NCBI GenBank assembly: GCA_964537715.1
Contig: CAZIAH010000059.1
Span: 1-25,344 of the forward strand
Source of the DNA: CAZTZL01 sp964537715
GTDB lineage: Bacteria; Zhuqueibacterota; QNDG01; DSAB01
Direction: 5' to 3'
DNA: 25,344 nucleotides
Shown here one piece after another: positions 16,478-25,344 of the stretch; the stretch's first letter is position 1; each line of letters starts with the position of its first letter. The position numbers and the translations under genes were made by a program. The notes under the pieces were generated by a model that saw only the letters and a program-made list of their open reading frames with translations, did not search any database and was not told where the DNA came from.

Positions 16478-18610
16478 AGTTCCATCAAATGAAACCTGAT
16501 ACGATCCTACTTTTTTATGTCCGTTTACGAGTGTTTTTACTTCTCGTCCGAGCAAGTCATATATTTTAAGAGAGACTTTTTCGTCTCTTGGAATCGTGAA
16601 GGATATCCACGTTGACCAATTAAAAGGATTGGGGTAGTTGTTGTCGAGTCGGTATATTTCGGGTAAAGATGCGAGATGGTCAACGTTCGTTCCGGTCACA
16701 TCTTTTAAGAAAACATTATCCAAATAAATATCGATATCGGATTGTCCGCAGGCGAAATTGATAAGAGCGTCAGAATCAGTGGCATGCTGCATGATGAATT
16801 CGTAAGCGAAATGCTGTTTCTGTGTGGTAAGGTATGTATCCCCGAGTTCAGCGTAATTCGTCCACGGCGCTGAATTTTTCATGACTGTAGCTTGAAAGAT
16901 TCGGTTCTCATCGGCGTATGCATCAAATTCAAAACGATAAGTTCTCCCGTTAATCAATCCCAAATTTGTTTGAAACAGCTGTATATGCCATTCAGCTGAT
17001 CCGCCATTATCAATTTGGACATGATATTGTTCGTTACTGTCAATTTCTCCTGTTGCAGATGCCCCGCCTGATTGGTCCATCCAAAGAGTCCAATGATTTT
17101 TTCCGTTAGAGAAGTCACCGTTACGTACACAGTTTTCTGCCGATTCTGTAAACGAGGTGAAAACTTTTTCTTCATTCGAGTAGTCACTCTCATTCCCGTA
17201 TTGATTCACAGAAGTAACGCGGAAATACCAATCCGTATGATTTTGCAGATTAGATAGAACAATGTATGTCTCATCACTCGTAGCCAGGAGGGCTGTTGGA
17301 TTGGGTAGAGTATCCCCGTAAATGTTGTAATGATCAACATTGGGGTCACCAAATTTGTTGAAAATGAGGTTGATACCATTAAAGTATGATTCAGCAATTA
17401 AATAGGGTACAAGGGTCATTCCCTCCCATTCGTAACGTTTTGACCGGTAACTGGAGGTACCTTCGACTGTGATGTCAAAAACAATTTGGTTGTTCGAATC
17501 GACTTCGCACCCCTGTAGCGGCGGCCATTCACACCAGTCGATGTAGGTGTTGCCATTGGGCAAACGCTGCACACTGCCCATCATGACTCTGTTGATTTCT
17601 GTTGTGTATGGAATCCAGAATTCCCATACTTTTTGAGCCGTACTGTTTGTTGTATCAATCTTGTATTCCACAGCTCGTGTGCTATCCGGGTTCCGGTAAT
17701 TTCCATTATCGTAAATCGTATAATGGTTTGGTTTGTTCGGAACCGGCCTGGCGTGATGCTGATAGGTGAACTGATAATTTTCATTGATGAATTCAAATTG
17801 ATTATTCACACCACCCAGTCGCCAGATGATGTCACCGGTTTCGTGGTTAATTTTTGTCACTTCATCTAAGCAACGGCTCGAGATAATAATGTGATCGTCA
17901 TAATCCACCGCAACGGAATTGATTTGAGGAACAAGAATGTTCCCTTGTGTCAAGTCCTCATGGATAGCATCCGTGATTTTAAAACGATTGGGTTCAAAGG
18001 GATGCCACTCCCAAAATACATTTTTGTTTTCATCCAGTTCCTGTATGAAACTGCTAGAGATTCTTGCATTTGTACTACCTCCCCATTGGCTCAGGTCCAC
18101 GGTTAGGATTTCACCGCCAATGAGTAGCGCATGTCCGTTTTGTAGGAGTACCAGATCATGGGAATTGGTACTGCAATTCTGGCATTTGAAGGTGTCAATT
18201 TCCACATAATTATGATCAAGCACTATATAATGATTTGGGATATAAAGAAATGCAGTTAGAACACCTGTCGGCTGCATTTTAAAATCACCACTGCTGGCAT
18301 TATAGAAACTGGTATAACCTGGATATTTCCGATAAAAATAGGGTGTGCCGTCATTTTCCAGTATGATGATGTAATTCCCAAGCGTACCAAAGGTCGAAGC
18401 AAAAAAGATTTTACCAGGTGCTGTTTTCCCGTATTGGTGTGTTTCGATAACCGGAAAGTCACTGGGTACGGCAACACCATTGATGGTTCTTACTTCTCCT
18501 CCCCTTTCGGATTGTCTTTGTGCGGGGAATTGGAGTAATGCTTTTGCATAGATAGTTGAGAAACATAAAATAAGCAAAAAAGCTGCAATAGAAGTTGATC
18601 GCATTTTCAT
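16397..18610 (-). CDS. ASST-like beta-propeller, T9SS cargo, paralogue 2 (His to Gln at a conserved site)
   Basis: The protein has 737 residues with signal peptide MKMRSTSIAAFLLILCFSTIYAK. AAGGATC precedes ATG 18610. Order: ASST-like propeller (about 45-395), fibronectin-III-like domain, CBM4/9-like module (NCVRNGDFSNGKNHWTLW to the DIYLDNVFL end) and T9SS sorting domain (NNYPNPFNWSTW, YDLLGREVKTL). The family motifs NSHDLVLLQNGHAL (His151), QHHARPVP (His285) and KINHETGDIIWRLGG are present. The residue that is His in the H-x-N-S-I motif of the other three copies is Gln229 here (VPQINSVAVDYDD). If that His takes part in sulfate transfer, this copy may be altered or inactive. It is followed after five bases by paralogue 1. 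Confidence 0.78.
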   Translation of the reverse strand: MKMRSTSIAAFLLILCFSTIYAKALLQFPAQRQSERGGEVRTINGVAVPSDFPVIETHQYGKTAPGKIFFASTFGTLGNYIIILENDGTPYFYRKYPGYTSFYNASSGDFKMQPTGVLTAFLYIPNHYIVLDHNYVEIDTFKCQNCSTNSHDLVLLQNGHALLIGGEILTVDLSQWGGSTNARISSSFIQELDENKNVFWEWHPFEPNRFKITDAIHEDLTQGNILVPQINSVAVDYDDHIIISSRCLDEVTKINHETGDIIWRLGGVNNQFEFINENYQFTYQHHARPVPNKPNHYTIYDNGNYRNPDSTRAVEYKIDTTNSTAQKVWEFWIPYTTEINRVMMGSVQRLPNGNTYIDWCEWPPLQGCEVDSNNQIVFDITVEGTSSYRSKRYEWEGMTLVPYLIAESYFNGINLIFNKFGDPNVDHYNIYGDTLPNPTALLATSDETYIVLSNLQNHTDWYFRVTSVNQYGNESDYSNEEKVFTSFTESAENCVRNGDFSNGKNHWTLWMDQSGGASATGEIDSNEQYHVQIDNGGSAEWHIQLFQTNLGLINGRTYRFEFDAYADENRIFQATVMKNSAPWTNYAELGDTYLTTQKQHFAYEFIMQHATDSDALINFACGQSDIDIYLDNVFLKDVTGTNVDHLASLPEIYRLDNNYPNPFNWSTWISFTIPRDEKVSLKIYDLLGREVKTLVNGHKKVGSYQVSFDGTNLPSGIYIYRLETPSFLKTRKMILMK

Positions 18611-18666
18611 TGCCGATCCTTTCTCATTGATTAAAATCGTTGCAGATTAAATTTACGATTTCAATT

Positions 18667-21198
18667 CTATTTTATCAAGATCATCTTGTACATTTGTGAG
18701 AAGGAAGGGGTTTGCAATTTGTAGATGTAAATCCCGCTGGGCAGATTCGATCCGTCAAATATGACCTGATAGGATCCTGTTTTCTTCATTCCGTTCATGA
18801 GAGTTTGCACTTCTCGGCCCAAAAGATCATAGATTTTCAGAATAACCTTTTCATCTTTGGGCAGTGTAAAACTGATCTCGGTTGACGGATTGAAGGGATT
18901 GGGATAATTGTGATTCAGCCTGAATTGGGCCGGCAAAGTTTCTTTTTTCGTGACATCGGCTTCGGTGACTTCCCTGAATGAGACATTGTCGAGATAAACA
19001 TTGCCGTTCGATTGTCCGCAATTGAAAACGACCTGGGCGTCGAGATCGTTGGCGTATGTCATTGTAAATTCATAGGCAAAGTGCTGTTTTTGCGCGGTGA
19101 GATACGAATAATCGATCTCCCCATAATTGTAATAAGGTGACACTTTCTTTTGGATTTGAGCTTCGATGAATCGGCTCGCGTCTGCGTATGCATCGAATTC
19201 GAACAAATAGGTTCTTCCGTTGATTAATTCCAGATCGTCTTGGAACAACTGTATGTCCCAAAGATTCGTGCCGCCGCTGTTGATCTGAATATGATATTGT
19301 TCGTTTCCATCGATCTCTGTGTCTGCCGATGCTCCGTTGGATTCATGGAACGACCACTGATTTCGCCCGCTGGAGAAATTCCCGTTTTGCACCATATTTT
19401 GGCCGGGTTCGATAAACGAGGCATATATTTGTTCTTCGTTTGAAAAGCCGCTCTCGTTTCCGGAACGGTCGACTGCCGTAACTCGGAAATAATAATACTT
19501 ATTATTTTGCAGATTGTTCAGGAAGGCAAAGGTCTCTTCACTCGTGGCTAAAAAGGTTTCGGCATTGGCACGTGTGTCCCCGTAAATTTTGTAGTAATCC
19601 ACATTCTCGTCCCCGAATTTATTAAAAATAAGGGCAATGCCAGTGTTGTAGGATTCGGCGAGCAAATAGGGGGTTAGAGCTATGCCTTCCCATTCGAAAC
19701 GCTTTGTTCTGTAACTGGACACATCGTCGGATTCCATATCAAAAAGCAGTTTGCCATTGGAATCGACTTCACACGTCCGTAGTGTCCATTCACTCCAGTC
19801 AATGTACGTATTCCCATTGGGCAAACGCTGTACACTGCCCATCATGTGGGTGAATCGATCCGGGGTATACCGGTATTCCCATACCTTTTCGGCTATCATG
19901 TTCACGGGGTCGATTTCATATTCCACTGCACGGGAATATTGTGGGAATCGGTTATATCCATTGTCGAAAATCGTGTAGTGATTGTGTTTGCCAGGAACTG
20001 GTCTGACGTGGTGCTGATAAGAGATCCCTCCTGGATCGCCGATCAATTGAAACTCATTATTCACGCCGCCAAAACGCCAGATCACATTGCCTGTCTCCCA
20101 ATCGATTTTTGTCACCTCGCTCAGATTCCGGATCGAAATCACCAAATTACTGTCGTAATCCACGGCAATTGAATTGAGATGCGTAAAATCGATGCTGTAA
20201 GCCGTCAAATTTTCGTGAACGGCATCCATAATCTGATAATGATCCCAACAGGACCATTCACGGCGCAGCTCTTTGTTCGAATCCAGTTCTTGAATCACGT
20301 TGCCCTGAACCCATGCGTTGGTACGACCGCCATTCACAAGCTGACTCATGTCGATGACACGGTTGTCTTTTCCGATGATCAGGGAATGCCCATTTGGAAG
20401 CAAAATCAGATCGTGCGAATCGGTTTCGTACCCTGTGCAGTTGTATGTGTTTATTTGATTGTAATTTTGATCGAGGGCGACATACTGATTCCAGATGTAG
20501 ATGAATGCAGTGAGCACGCCTGTAGGCTGGAGTTTGAAATCGCCGCTCTTGGCGTTATAGAAACCTGCAGGCCCCGGATATTTTCTGTAAAAGTAGGGGG
20601 TGCCATCATTATTCAAAATGATGATGTAATTTCCGAGCGTTCCGAATGTCGAACCAAAAAAGAGCCTGCCAGGAGCGATTTCTCCATGCTGCTGTACGTT
20701 GATCACTGGAAAATCACTCGGCACGGAGACGCCGTTGATGGTAGTGGCAATTCCTGCTGCTTTGGATCGTGTTGGATCGGATGGAACTGGGTTCGGATTT
20801 CCTTGTTCCTTGAAAGCTTTGTTCTGGAATGTTTCTACTGGTTGAGAGCGAATCTTGAAGCGATAGGAGAAATCGATTGCGCCCGTGATTTCAACATCTA
20901 CGGTTTCGCCTGATAAAAAAGACGTGAATGGTTTGAACCGGATCGTTCTGCCATCATCCAAAAGAACTGTCGTACCGTTGTGCAGGCCGCTTTTGTTTCC
21001 CCTGACCCGAAAATAAAAGTCCAAAGGATGGATCTCGGACCAACATGATAGAATGATTGGTGTTTCTCGCAACACCCATTCGGTATCGGGTTTGGGATGC
21101 AGGTAACATAGTTCTTTCGGCAATGTGCTCGCCTCGAGATTGAAAGCATATAACACAGACAATAACAGGATCATGAATGTGATCATTTTTTTTGTCAT
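18667..21198 (-). CDS. ASST-like beta-propeller, T9SS cargo, paralogue 3 with N-terminal SbsA/Ig-like domain
   Basis: ATG 21198 was chosen (843 residues) because it starts a signal peptide (MTKKMITFMILLLSVLYAFNLEAS) and avoids overlapping the sulfotransferase gene. The ATG at 21291 would add 31 residues and overlap it. Residues about 25-125 form an SbsA/Big5-like Ig domain (HPKPDTEWVLRETPIILSC, VTG-like FRVRGNKSGLHNGTTVLLDDGRTIRF), which is common before ASST domains in FCB proteins. The propeller follows with His262 (DSHDL), His340 (THLNSIAVDYDS) and His396 (QHHVRPVPG), then fibronectin-III-like, CBM4/9-like and T9SS sorting domains (NYPNPFNPSTEISF, YDLLGREVQTL). The spacing of 78 and 56 residues between the three His is the same as in paralogues 1 and 2, which supports a shared site. 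The predicted location is the cell surface. Confidence 0.8.
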   Translation of the reverse strand: MTKKMITFMILLLSVLYAFNLEASTLPKELCYLHPKPDTEWVLRETPIILSCWSEIHPLDFYFRVRGNKSGLHNGTTVLLDDGRTIRFKPFTSFLSGETVDVEITGAIDFSYRFKIRSQPVETFQNKAFKEQGNPNPVPSDPTRSKAAGIATTINGVSVPSDFPVINVQQHGEIAPGRLFFGSTFGTLGNYIIILNNDGTPYFYRKYPGPAGFYNAKSGDFKLQPTGVLTAFIYIWNQYVALDQNYNQINTYNCTGYETDSHDLILLPNGHSLIIGKDNRVIDMSQLVNGGRTNAWVQGNVIQELDSNKELRREWSCWDHYQIMDAVHENLTAYSIDFTHLNSIAVDYDSNLVISIRNLSEVTKIDWETGNVIWRFGGVNNEFQLIGDPGGISYQHHVRPVPGKHNHYTIFDNGYNRFPQYSRAVEYEIDPVNMIAEKVWEYRYTPDRFTHMMGSVQRLPNGNTYIDWSEWTLRTCEVDSNGKLLFDMESDDVSSYRTKRFEWEGIALTPYLLAESYNTGIALIFNKFGDENVDYYKIYGDTRANAETFLATSEETFAFLNNLQNNKYYYFRVTAVDRSGNESGFSNEEQIYASFIEPGQNMVQNGNFSSGRNQWSFHESNGASADTEIDGNEQYHIQINSGGTNLWDIQLFQDDLELINGRTYLFEFDAYADASRFIEAQIQKKVSPYYNYGEIDYSYLTAQKQHFAYEFTMTYANDLDAQVVFNCGQSNGNVYLDNVSFREVTEADVTKKETLPAQFRLNHNYPNPFNPSTEISFTLPKDEKVILKIYDLLGREVQTLMNGMKKTGSYQVIFDGSNLPSGIYIYKLQTPSFSQMYKMILIK

Positions 21199-21235
21199 GG
21201 AGAAGGTTGTTTCCTGTTTATGGGGCGAAAGAATT

Positions 21236-22333
21236 TTATTTAAAAAATGTCCTATAAATGGGCGCGTAATCTTCGCGTACCCTAAATTCATCCAATCCGA
21301 ATTTTTTCAGATCGTAAACATGTTTGCTTTGATAGGTTCTCTGTTTTTCCGCTGTTTCTCCAATGATTTTAAGAAGTTCGGGAGAGGGATCTGTTCCGAC
21401 GAATCGCATGATCTCATTCATCAGATTGTCAAAATCCCGCATAATTCTGTGATAAGGTACAATCAGGATGGATTTCCGTGGAATCTGTCCACCCGTATAA
21501 TCCCTGTGGAAACGCATACTCAATTCCAGAAAAGCCGTGTAAAGCCGTTCGATATAACGCTGTTTCGCTTCATCCGGAAGATTCCAAAAACCAAAACGGC
21601 CGTCCAGAACGCCGGTGACCAGACTCAGACCGGAAGGAACCGTTTCCAGGGGATCACGGATCATATAAAGAATTTTCGCATCCGGAAATGTTTCCAGAAA
21701 CTGGGGGATTCTAGTGCCGAGAGAAAATAATTTGGCGGCCACCCGCTCCTGTTTTTCGCTGATCAGGTTTCTCAGCCACATTTTCTTCAGCCAGTCAAAA
21801 TCCCGGTGCGATGTGTCTCGGATTTCGGGATCAAACAGAATTTTGAGATCCTCTTCGGCCCAGGCCAGAAAAAAGCCATATACGAAGAATCCGTCAAAGT
21901 ATCTGAAAAGGAGGGCGGGGTCGTCCGTTTCGATTCCCGTCAGACTGGTTTCGTGGGCGGCCTTGGCATGAAAACGGGCCGGACTCATTTTTTCGAGCAA
22001 GGGCAAAAAGGGTTTCAGCAGGGTTTGAAGGGTTAAAGAGGGATAGAGCATTTTCCAGATCCGCATGCCCGCACCGAATTCATTCTCTACAAGAAAACGC
22101 TGAAGGAAAGTGGTTCCACTTCTCGGGTTGCCGACGATGATGATCGGCTTTTCAATTTTCTTTTTTCGGAGCGACGGAAAAAAGATGTGATCCAGAACCA
22201 TTCCGATGGAGACGATCATGTACAAAATCATGATCCCCATAAAAGTGAAGATCGGGGAAATCCAGGTACGAAAGGTTTTACCTGCTGCGAGGTAGGCTTT
22301 CAACATTCGATCGAACATACTTTCCTCTGTCAT
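21236..22333 (-). CDS. PAPS-dependent sulfotransferase family protein, probably membrane-associated
   Basis: The protein has 365 residues. A hydrophobic helix (about 27-47, PIFTFMGIMILYMIVSIGMVL) precedes the catalytic domain and probably ties it to the inner membrane, facing the cytoplasm. The 5'-phosphosulfate loop is IIIVGNPRSGTTFLQ (GNPRSGTT at 68-75). The 3'-phosphate-binding segment is ILYMIRDPLETVPSGL (Arg226, Ser234). Lys201 in AAKLFSLGTRIPQFLETFPDAK lies where the family has a conserved Lys. It would move sulfate from PAPS to a hydroxyl or amine on an unknown acceptor. The membrane helix favours a lipid-like acceptor. The start codon follows the FabH-like stop by six bases, so the two are almost certainly co-translated. 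Confidence 0.85.
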   Translation of the reverse strand: MTEESMFDRMLKAYLAAGKTFRTWISPIFTFMGIMILYMIVSIGMVLDHIFFPSLRKKKIEKPIIIVGNPRSGTTFLQRFLVENEFGAGMRIWKMLYPSLTLQTLLKPFLPLLEKMSPARFHAKAAHETSLTGIETDDPALLFRYFDGFFVYGFFLAWAEEDLKILFDPEIRDTSHRDFDWLKKMWLRNLISEKQERVAAKLFSLGTRIPQFLETFPDAKILYMIRDPLETVPSGLSLVTGVLDGRFGFWNLPDEAKQRYIERLYTAFLELSMRFHRDYTGGQIPRKSILIVPYHRIMRDFDNLMNEIMRFVGTDPSPELLKIIGETAEKQRTYQSKHVYDLKKFGLDEFRVREDYAPIYRTFFK

Positions 22334-22339
22334 TTTCAG

Positions 22340-23308
22340 TTACCACCGAATCAGAGCAAATGCAACGGACAATCCGGCTCCCGTACCACCGAGGAGAAGC
22401 AGGTCTCCCCGTTTGACCAGTCCTTTTTGATGGGCAACAGCCAGAGCCATCGGGATGGAGGCGGCGATGCAATTGCCGTATCGGGAAATGATGTTTACCA
22501 CTTTATTGAGATCAAAACCGTATTCCGCAGCCGCCTCGATGGCGTGCTTGGATGCCTGATGCGGGATCAGCCAATCGATATCTTTTGCAGAAATGTTGTT
22601 TCTTTCAAATAATAATCTGAGCGTTTTTTTCACCCGGTCCCGGGCCATGCGGTATACCTTGGGGCCCTTCATGGTAAAGTAATAATCCTCTGGAGTCGAT
22701 TTTCCCTCTTGATAAGGAGGACGTCTCGTGCCGGCACCTCTGAACTCGGTCAGTTCTGCGCCTTCGGGCCATGTCGTCATTTCCCAATCGAGAATAGCGC
22801 TCTGTTCGTTTTCGGGAGTGGGTTCTAAAATAGCAGCAGCGGCACCATCACCGAAAAGCGCCGCGCTTTCTGGCTCATTCAAATTCCTCCAGGGAGTTCC
22901 TGTTTCAGCGGAGATAATGAGAACGCGTTTATAAAATTTGGATTGGATCAGAGACGCGGCATTCATCAATGCAACCAGAAAGGACAAACATGTGGCATGC
23001 GTGGACCATGCGGGAATACCGGTCAACCCCATCTCCCGCTGAATAAATACGGAGCTGTCCGGGATGAGCTGAAGCGGTGTGGTGGAAGCATTCAAAATGC
23101 AGTCGGGATCGGGCCCGTCGCCCAATGCGTTTCTGGCTGCCCTGGAGGCAATCACATCCATGGGTTCTTCTGCGATACGTCTTTCTTCAACTCCCGTGCG
23201 GGAAAGGATCCATTCCTTACTTCTTCCGATGAGTTTGGATAGCTCCTCAGCCGTCTGTATTTTCGGTGGAATATATAATCCCGTGGAGACAATTTTAACT
23301 GGTTGCAT
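22340..23308 (-). CDS. 3-oxoacyl-ACP synthase III (FabH-like) ketosynthase
   Basis: The protein has 322 residues, a normal KAS III length. The catalytic triad is visible: Cys107 (STHATCLSFLVAL), His250 (LIPHQASKHAI) and Asn279 (RYGNCIAASIPMAL). Other family marks are EWILSRTGVEERRI near the start, FGDGAAAAILEP and GGTGAGLSVAFALIRW at the end. KAS III enzymes condense acyl-CoA with malonyl-ACP. Divergent members make specialised lipids or esters. The active-site surroundings differ from housekeeping FabH (STHATC, not NAACSG), and the gene lies inside a sulfotransferase/ASST cluster with no other fatty-acid genes. A specialised role is therefore more likely than primary fatty-acid synthesis. 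AAGGAAA precedes ATG 23308. Confidence 0.85.
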   Translation of the reverse strand: MQPVKIVSTGLYIPPKIQTAEELSKLIGRSKEWILSRTGVEERRIAEEPMDVIASRAARNALGDGPDPDCILNASTTPLQLIPDSSVFIQREMGLTGIPAWSTHATCLSFLVALMNAASLIQSKFYKRVLIISAETGTPWRNLNEPESAALFGDGAAAAILEPTPENEQSAILDWEMTTWPEGAELTEFRGAGTRRPPYQEGKSTPEDYYFTMKGPKVYRMARDRVKKTLRLLFERNNISAKDIDWLIPHQASKHAIEAAAEYGFDLNKVVNIISRYGNCIAASIPMALAVAHQKGLVKRGDLLLLGGTGAGLSVAFALIRW

Positions 23309-23353
23309 TCCATTTCCTTAATCGTTTGTGGGTGTAACGAATTACGGAACCGC

Positions 23354-25344
23354 TTATTTTATAATGATCATTTTTCTTGTTTCGACCTGATCCCCTTCTG
23401 TTTTTAATTTATAAAAATAAATTCCGGTAGTCAATTGACTCGCATCGAAATGAATGGTATATCTGTTTGGAGATTGGATTTCGTCCACCAAGGTGGCGAC
23501 TTCTTTTCCGAGCAAATCGTAAACTTTTAGCGAAACATGACTTCTTCTGGGAAGGGTGTATGAAATCCGAGTCTCCGCATTGAACGGATTGGGATAGTTC
23601 TGCGATAATGAAAAATTCATATTCTTGATTCGATTTCCGTCTACTGCGCTGACCGTGTCGATAATGGAAAAGGTCTGATCGCTCATATCCGAAATGGCTG
23701 GATTTACCGAACTTTTAATCAAGATTTTATAATTGGAATTGAGACTGAGATTGACCGGAATATTCCAGCGGTATCCGCCTGTACTGGATACGGTATCGAT
23801 CAGCATCAAATAGGAATCGTTTTGGTAGAGTTCGATAATCACGTCGTCTTCAATGATGTCATCCCACTGAATATGATGTTTCAGTCCCCGCTGCCACGAC
23901 TCGCCGCCGTTGGGAACCGTGACCGTGATATAGGGTGCGGTAGTTCGGAACATTCGAGGATTGGACCAGTCGCTTTCGCCGACATTGTTCACGGACTTCA
24001 CACGCCAGAAATATATCGAATTTTCGACGAGAGAGTCCAATTCACAGACTGCACTTTTTAAGCCCGTGATGCTTGTATCAATATTCGAAAATTGAATATC
24101 GGTTGCAATTTGAAGGTCGTACGAATTGACGTATCCGACAGGCGTCCACTCCAGCCGCACGGATTGGCTCTGATCGACTTTTCCCGAATCGACCGGTGAG
24201 ACGAGCACAGGCGGAAATGTCAAGGATTTTAAATCCTGTTGCGTAAAAACAAATTCGCCCTGAAAGTCACCGAGTCTCGACAGGACTGCCTTGACATTTC
24301 TTGTGACATGGTTGTATTCCGTAGACAGTGGAGTGAATGTGTTGCCGGCAAATTCCCGGTAGTAAACAAGAATAGAATCCGGATAGTGAAAATCAAAGAA
24401 ATCCGCATCGAACAGGACATCGACATTGTAGTGGTATATGTTGAATGATTCCGCCGTGATTTTAAAGGGGAGAACCATGGGCGGCTTTCCGAAAAACAGG
24501 GGCTGGATTGGGCCGTAATTGTACTGTTTGATTGTGGCTTCGTTGTATCCTTGTCCTTCCTTCGAATTGAAAAATAAAGTGACGCCTGTTGTCCCGGCGT
24601 AACTTGTAAATTCATAAGGATCGCCGGCATGCAGGGAGGACAGTGTTACTTCCGCTGCCTGTTGACCTCCGTTCCAATCGAAACGAAATGCCCGGTAGCT
24701 GGTAAAAAGCAACTTGTTAAAGGTCAGTTCGAAAACCACGTTTCCCTCCGGATCGACTTCCGTGACCGCTGTTTTTCCCAGCATAGAAGCGATTCCCCAG
24801 CCGATCAATGTGTTTCCGTTGGGCAGGCGCTGGGCATTGCCCATCATCGAATTATAGATGTCAGGAGTATGGCGGTATTCCCAGACATTGGTGGCTGTTT
24901 TGGCAACTTCGTCGGTCTGGTATTCCACAACGCGGGTGTAAGGTCGTAAATTGCTATCCCCATTGTCAAGAATGGTGATGTTTCCGTTGGGAAGCTTTCG
25001 GACATCGTGCTGCCACATGAAATAGATCGGTGCGTTTTCCTGGTTTTCATTGACAAAAGTAAATTCGTTATTCTTGCCTCCCATTCGCCAGATGATTTCA
25101 CCGGTCTGCCGGTCGATTTTCGTGATTTCGGCCAGAGCCATCGCGGAAATGAGAAGGTTGTCGTCGTGATCGAGTTCGATGGAATTGATGTGAATCGCAT
25201 CGAATGTGGATAAAGTAAGATCCTGGTAAGAATCCGTTAAATTATAATGATCCCAGCTTCTCCACTGAAAAACGACATTCTTGTCCGTGACCAGTTCCTG
25301 AATGATTGATCCGGCTACAAGCGCGCCGGGATGACCTCCGGACA
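23354..25344 (-). CDS. ASST-like beta-propeller, T9SS cargo, paralogue 4 (N-terminus outside window)
   Basis: The frame is open to the window edge, giving 662 visible residues from the codon starting at 25342. The internal ATG at 25141 is not the start, because the codons upstream continue the conserved propeller (IIQELVTDKNVVFQWRSWDH, then DAIHINSIELDHDDNLLIS). ASST motifs are visible: His51 of HINSI (visible numbering), EITKIDRQTGEIIWRMGG, and QHDVRKLPNGNITILDNGD (His112). The C-terminal half differs from paralogues 1-3. It has a fibronectin-III-like domain (about 378-470) and a KRE9-like module opening VPNGGESWQRG (about 475-560), but no CBM4/9-like module. It ends in a T9SS sorting domain (SQNYPNPFNAETRISY, YDLLGKEVATL). 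It lies first in the visible cluster, 45 bases before the FabH-like gene. Confidence 0.8.
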   Translation of the reverse strand, partial: SGGHPGALVAGSIIQELVTDKNVVFQWRSWDHYNLTDSYQDLTLSTFDAIHINSIELDHDDNLLISAMALAEITKIDRQTGEIIWRMGGKNNEFTFVNENQENAPIYFMWQHDVRKLPNGNITILDNGDSNLRPYTRVVEYQTDEVAKTATNVWEYRHTPDIYNSMMGNAQRLPNGNTLIGWGIASMLGKTAVTEVDPEGNVVFELTFNKLLFTSYRAFRFDWNGGQQAAEVTLSSLHAGDPYEFTSYAGTTGVTLFFNSKEGQGYNEATIKQYNYGPIQPLFFGKPPMVLPFKITAESFNIYHYNVDVLFDADFFDFHYPDSILVYYREFAGNTFTPLSTEYNHVTRNVKAVLSRLGDFQGEFVFTQQDLKSLTFPPVLVSPVDSGKVDQSQSVRLEWTPVGYVNSYDLQIATDIQFSNIDTSITGLKSAVCELDSLVENSIYFWRVKSVNNVGESDWSNPRMFRTTAPYITVTVPNGGESWQRGLKHHIQWDDIIEDDVIIELYQNDSYLMLIDTVSSTGGYRWNIPVNLSLNSNYKILIKSSVNPAISDMSDQTFSIIDTVSAVDGNRIKNMNFSLSQNYPNPFNAETRISYTLPRRSHVSLKVYDLLGKEVATLVDEIQSPNRYTIHFDASQLTTGIYFYKLKTEGDQVETRKMIIIK

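Noticed and set aside
20179..20913. 244-codon plus-strand open frame
   Set aside because: It lies wholly antisense to the conserved propeller of ASST paralogue 3, has no recognisable motifs, and reads as a shadow of that gene.
21199..21291. Longer start for ASST paralogue 3 at 21291
   Set aside because: It would overlap the sulfotransferase gene and place 31 residues before a clear signal peptide. 21198 fits better.

Overview
The window looks like a chromosome segment from a Gram-negative bacterium of the FCB superphylum. Calditrichota, KSB1, Marinimicrobia or Ignavibacteria-like lineages fit better than Bacteroidota proper. The main reason is that five large secreted proteins end in a type IX secretion (T9SS, type A) sorting domain with an NYPNPFN-type motif, a YD-LGRE core and a Gly-(I/V)-Tyr-(I/F) end. 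The visible promoters are ordinary TTGACA/TATAAT types, not the Bacteroidota type. No rRNA, tRNA, CRISPR array, transposase or phage gene was seen.

Layout. (a) 3-353: the 3' end of a PD40/TolB-propeller-like gene, interrupted by an in-frame TAG. (b) 354-4031: a long leader with short SD-led ORFs, then a T9SS cargo protein with three tandem CBM9/DOMON-like repeats and a strong terminator. (c) 4242-6149: a membrane-anchored SGNH/GDSL hydrolase with C-terminal TPR-like repeats. (d) 12438 down to 6498, minus strand: a TPR protein, a DUF1302-like outer-membrane barrel, an RND/MMPL transporter and a LolA-like carrier. These form a probable lipid or hydrophobic-molecule export operon. A four-helix-bundle (S23-like) gene flanked by inverted repeats sits between the last two. 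(e) 12633-14141: a divergently transcribed lipoprotein made of a duplicated two-module unit, with no recognised family. (f) 25344 down to 14166, minus strand: a compact run of ASST-like protein 4 (cut by the window edge), a FabH-like ketosynthase, a PAPS-type sulfotransferase, and three more ASST-like (arylsulfotransferase-family) T9SS cargo proteins.

How the genes may work together. The block at 14166-25344 is the most notable part. It places a cytoplasmic acyl-condensing enzyme and a PAPS-dependent sulfotransferase (possibly membrane-bound) among four predicted secreted beta-propellers of the arylsulfate sulfotransferase family. One reading, which is inference only, is a system that makes a sulfated lipid or phenolic lipid inside the cell and transfers or senses sulfate at the cell surface. 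The exporter operon at 6498-12438 could carry a related hydrophobic product, but nothing in the sequence links the two directly.
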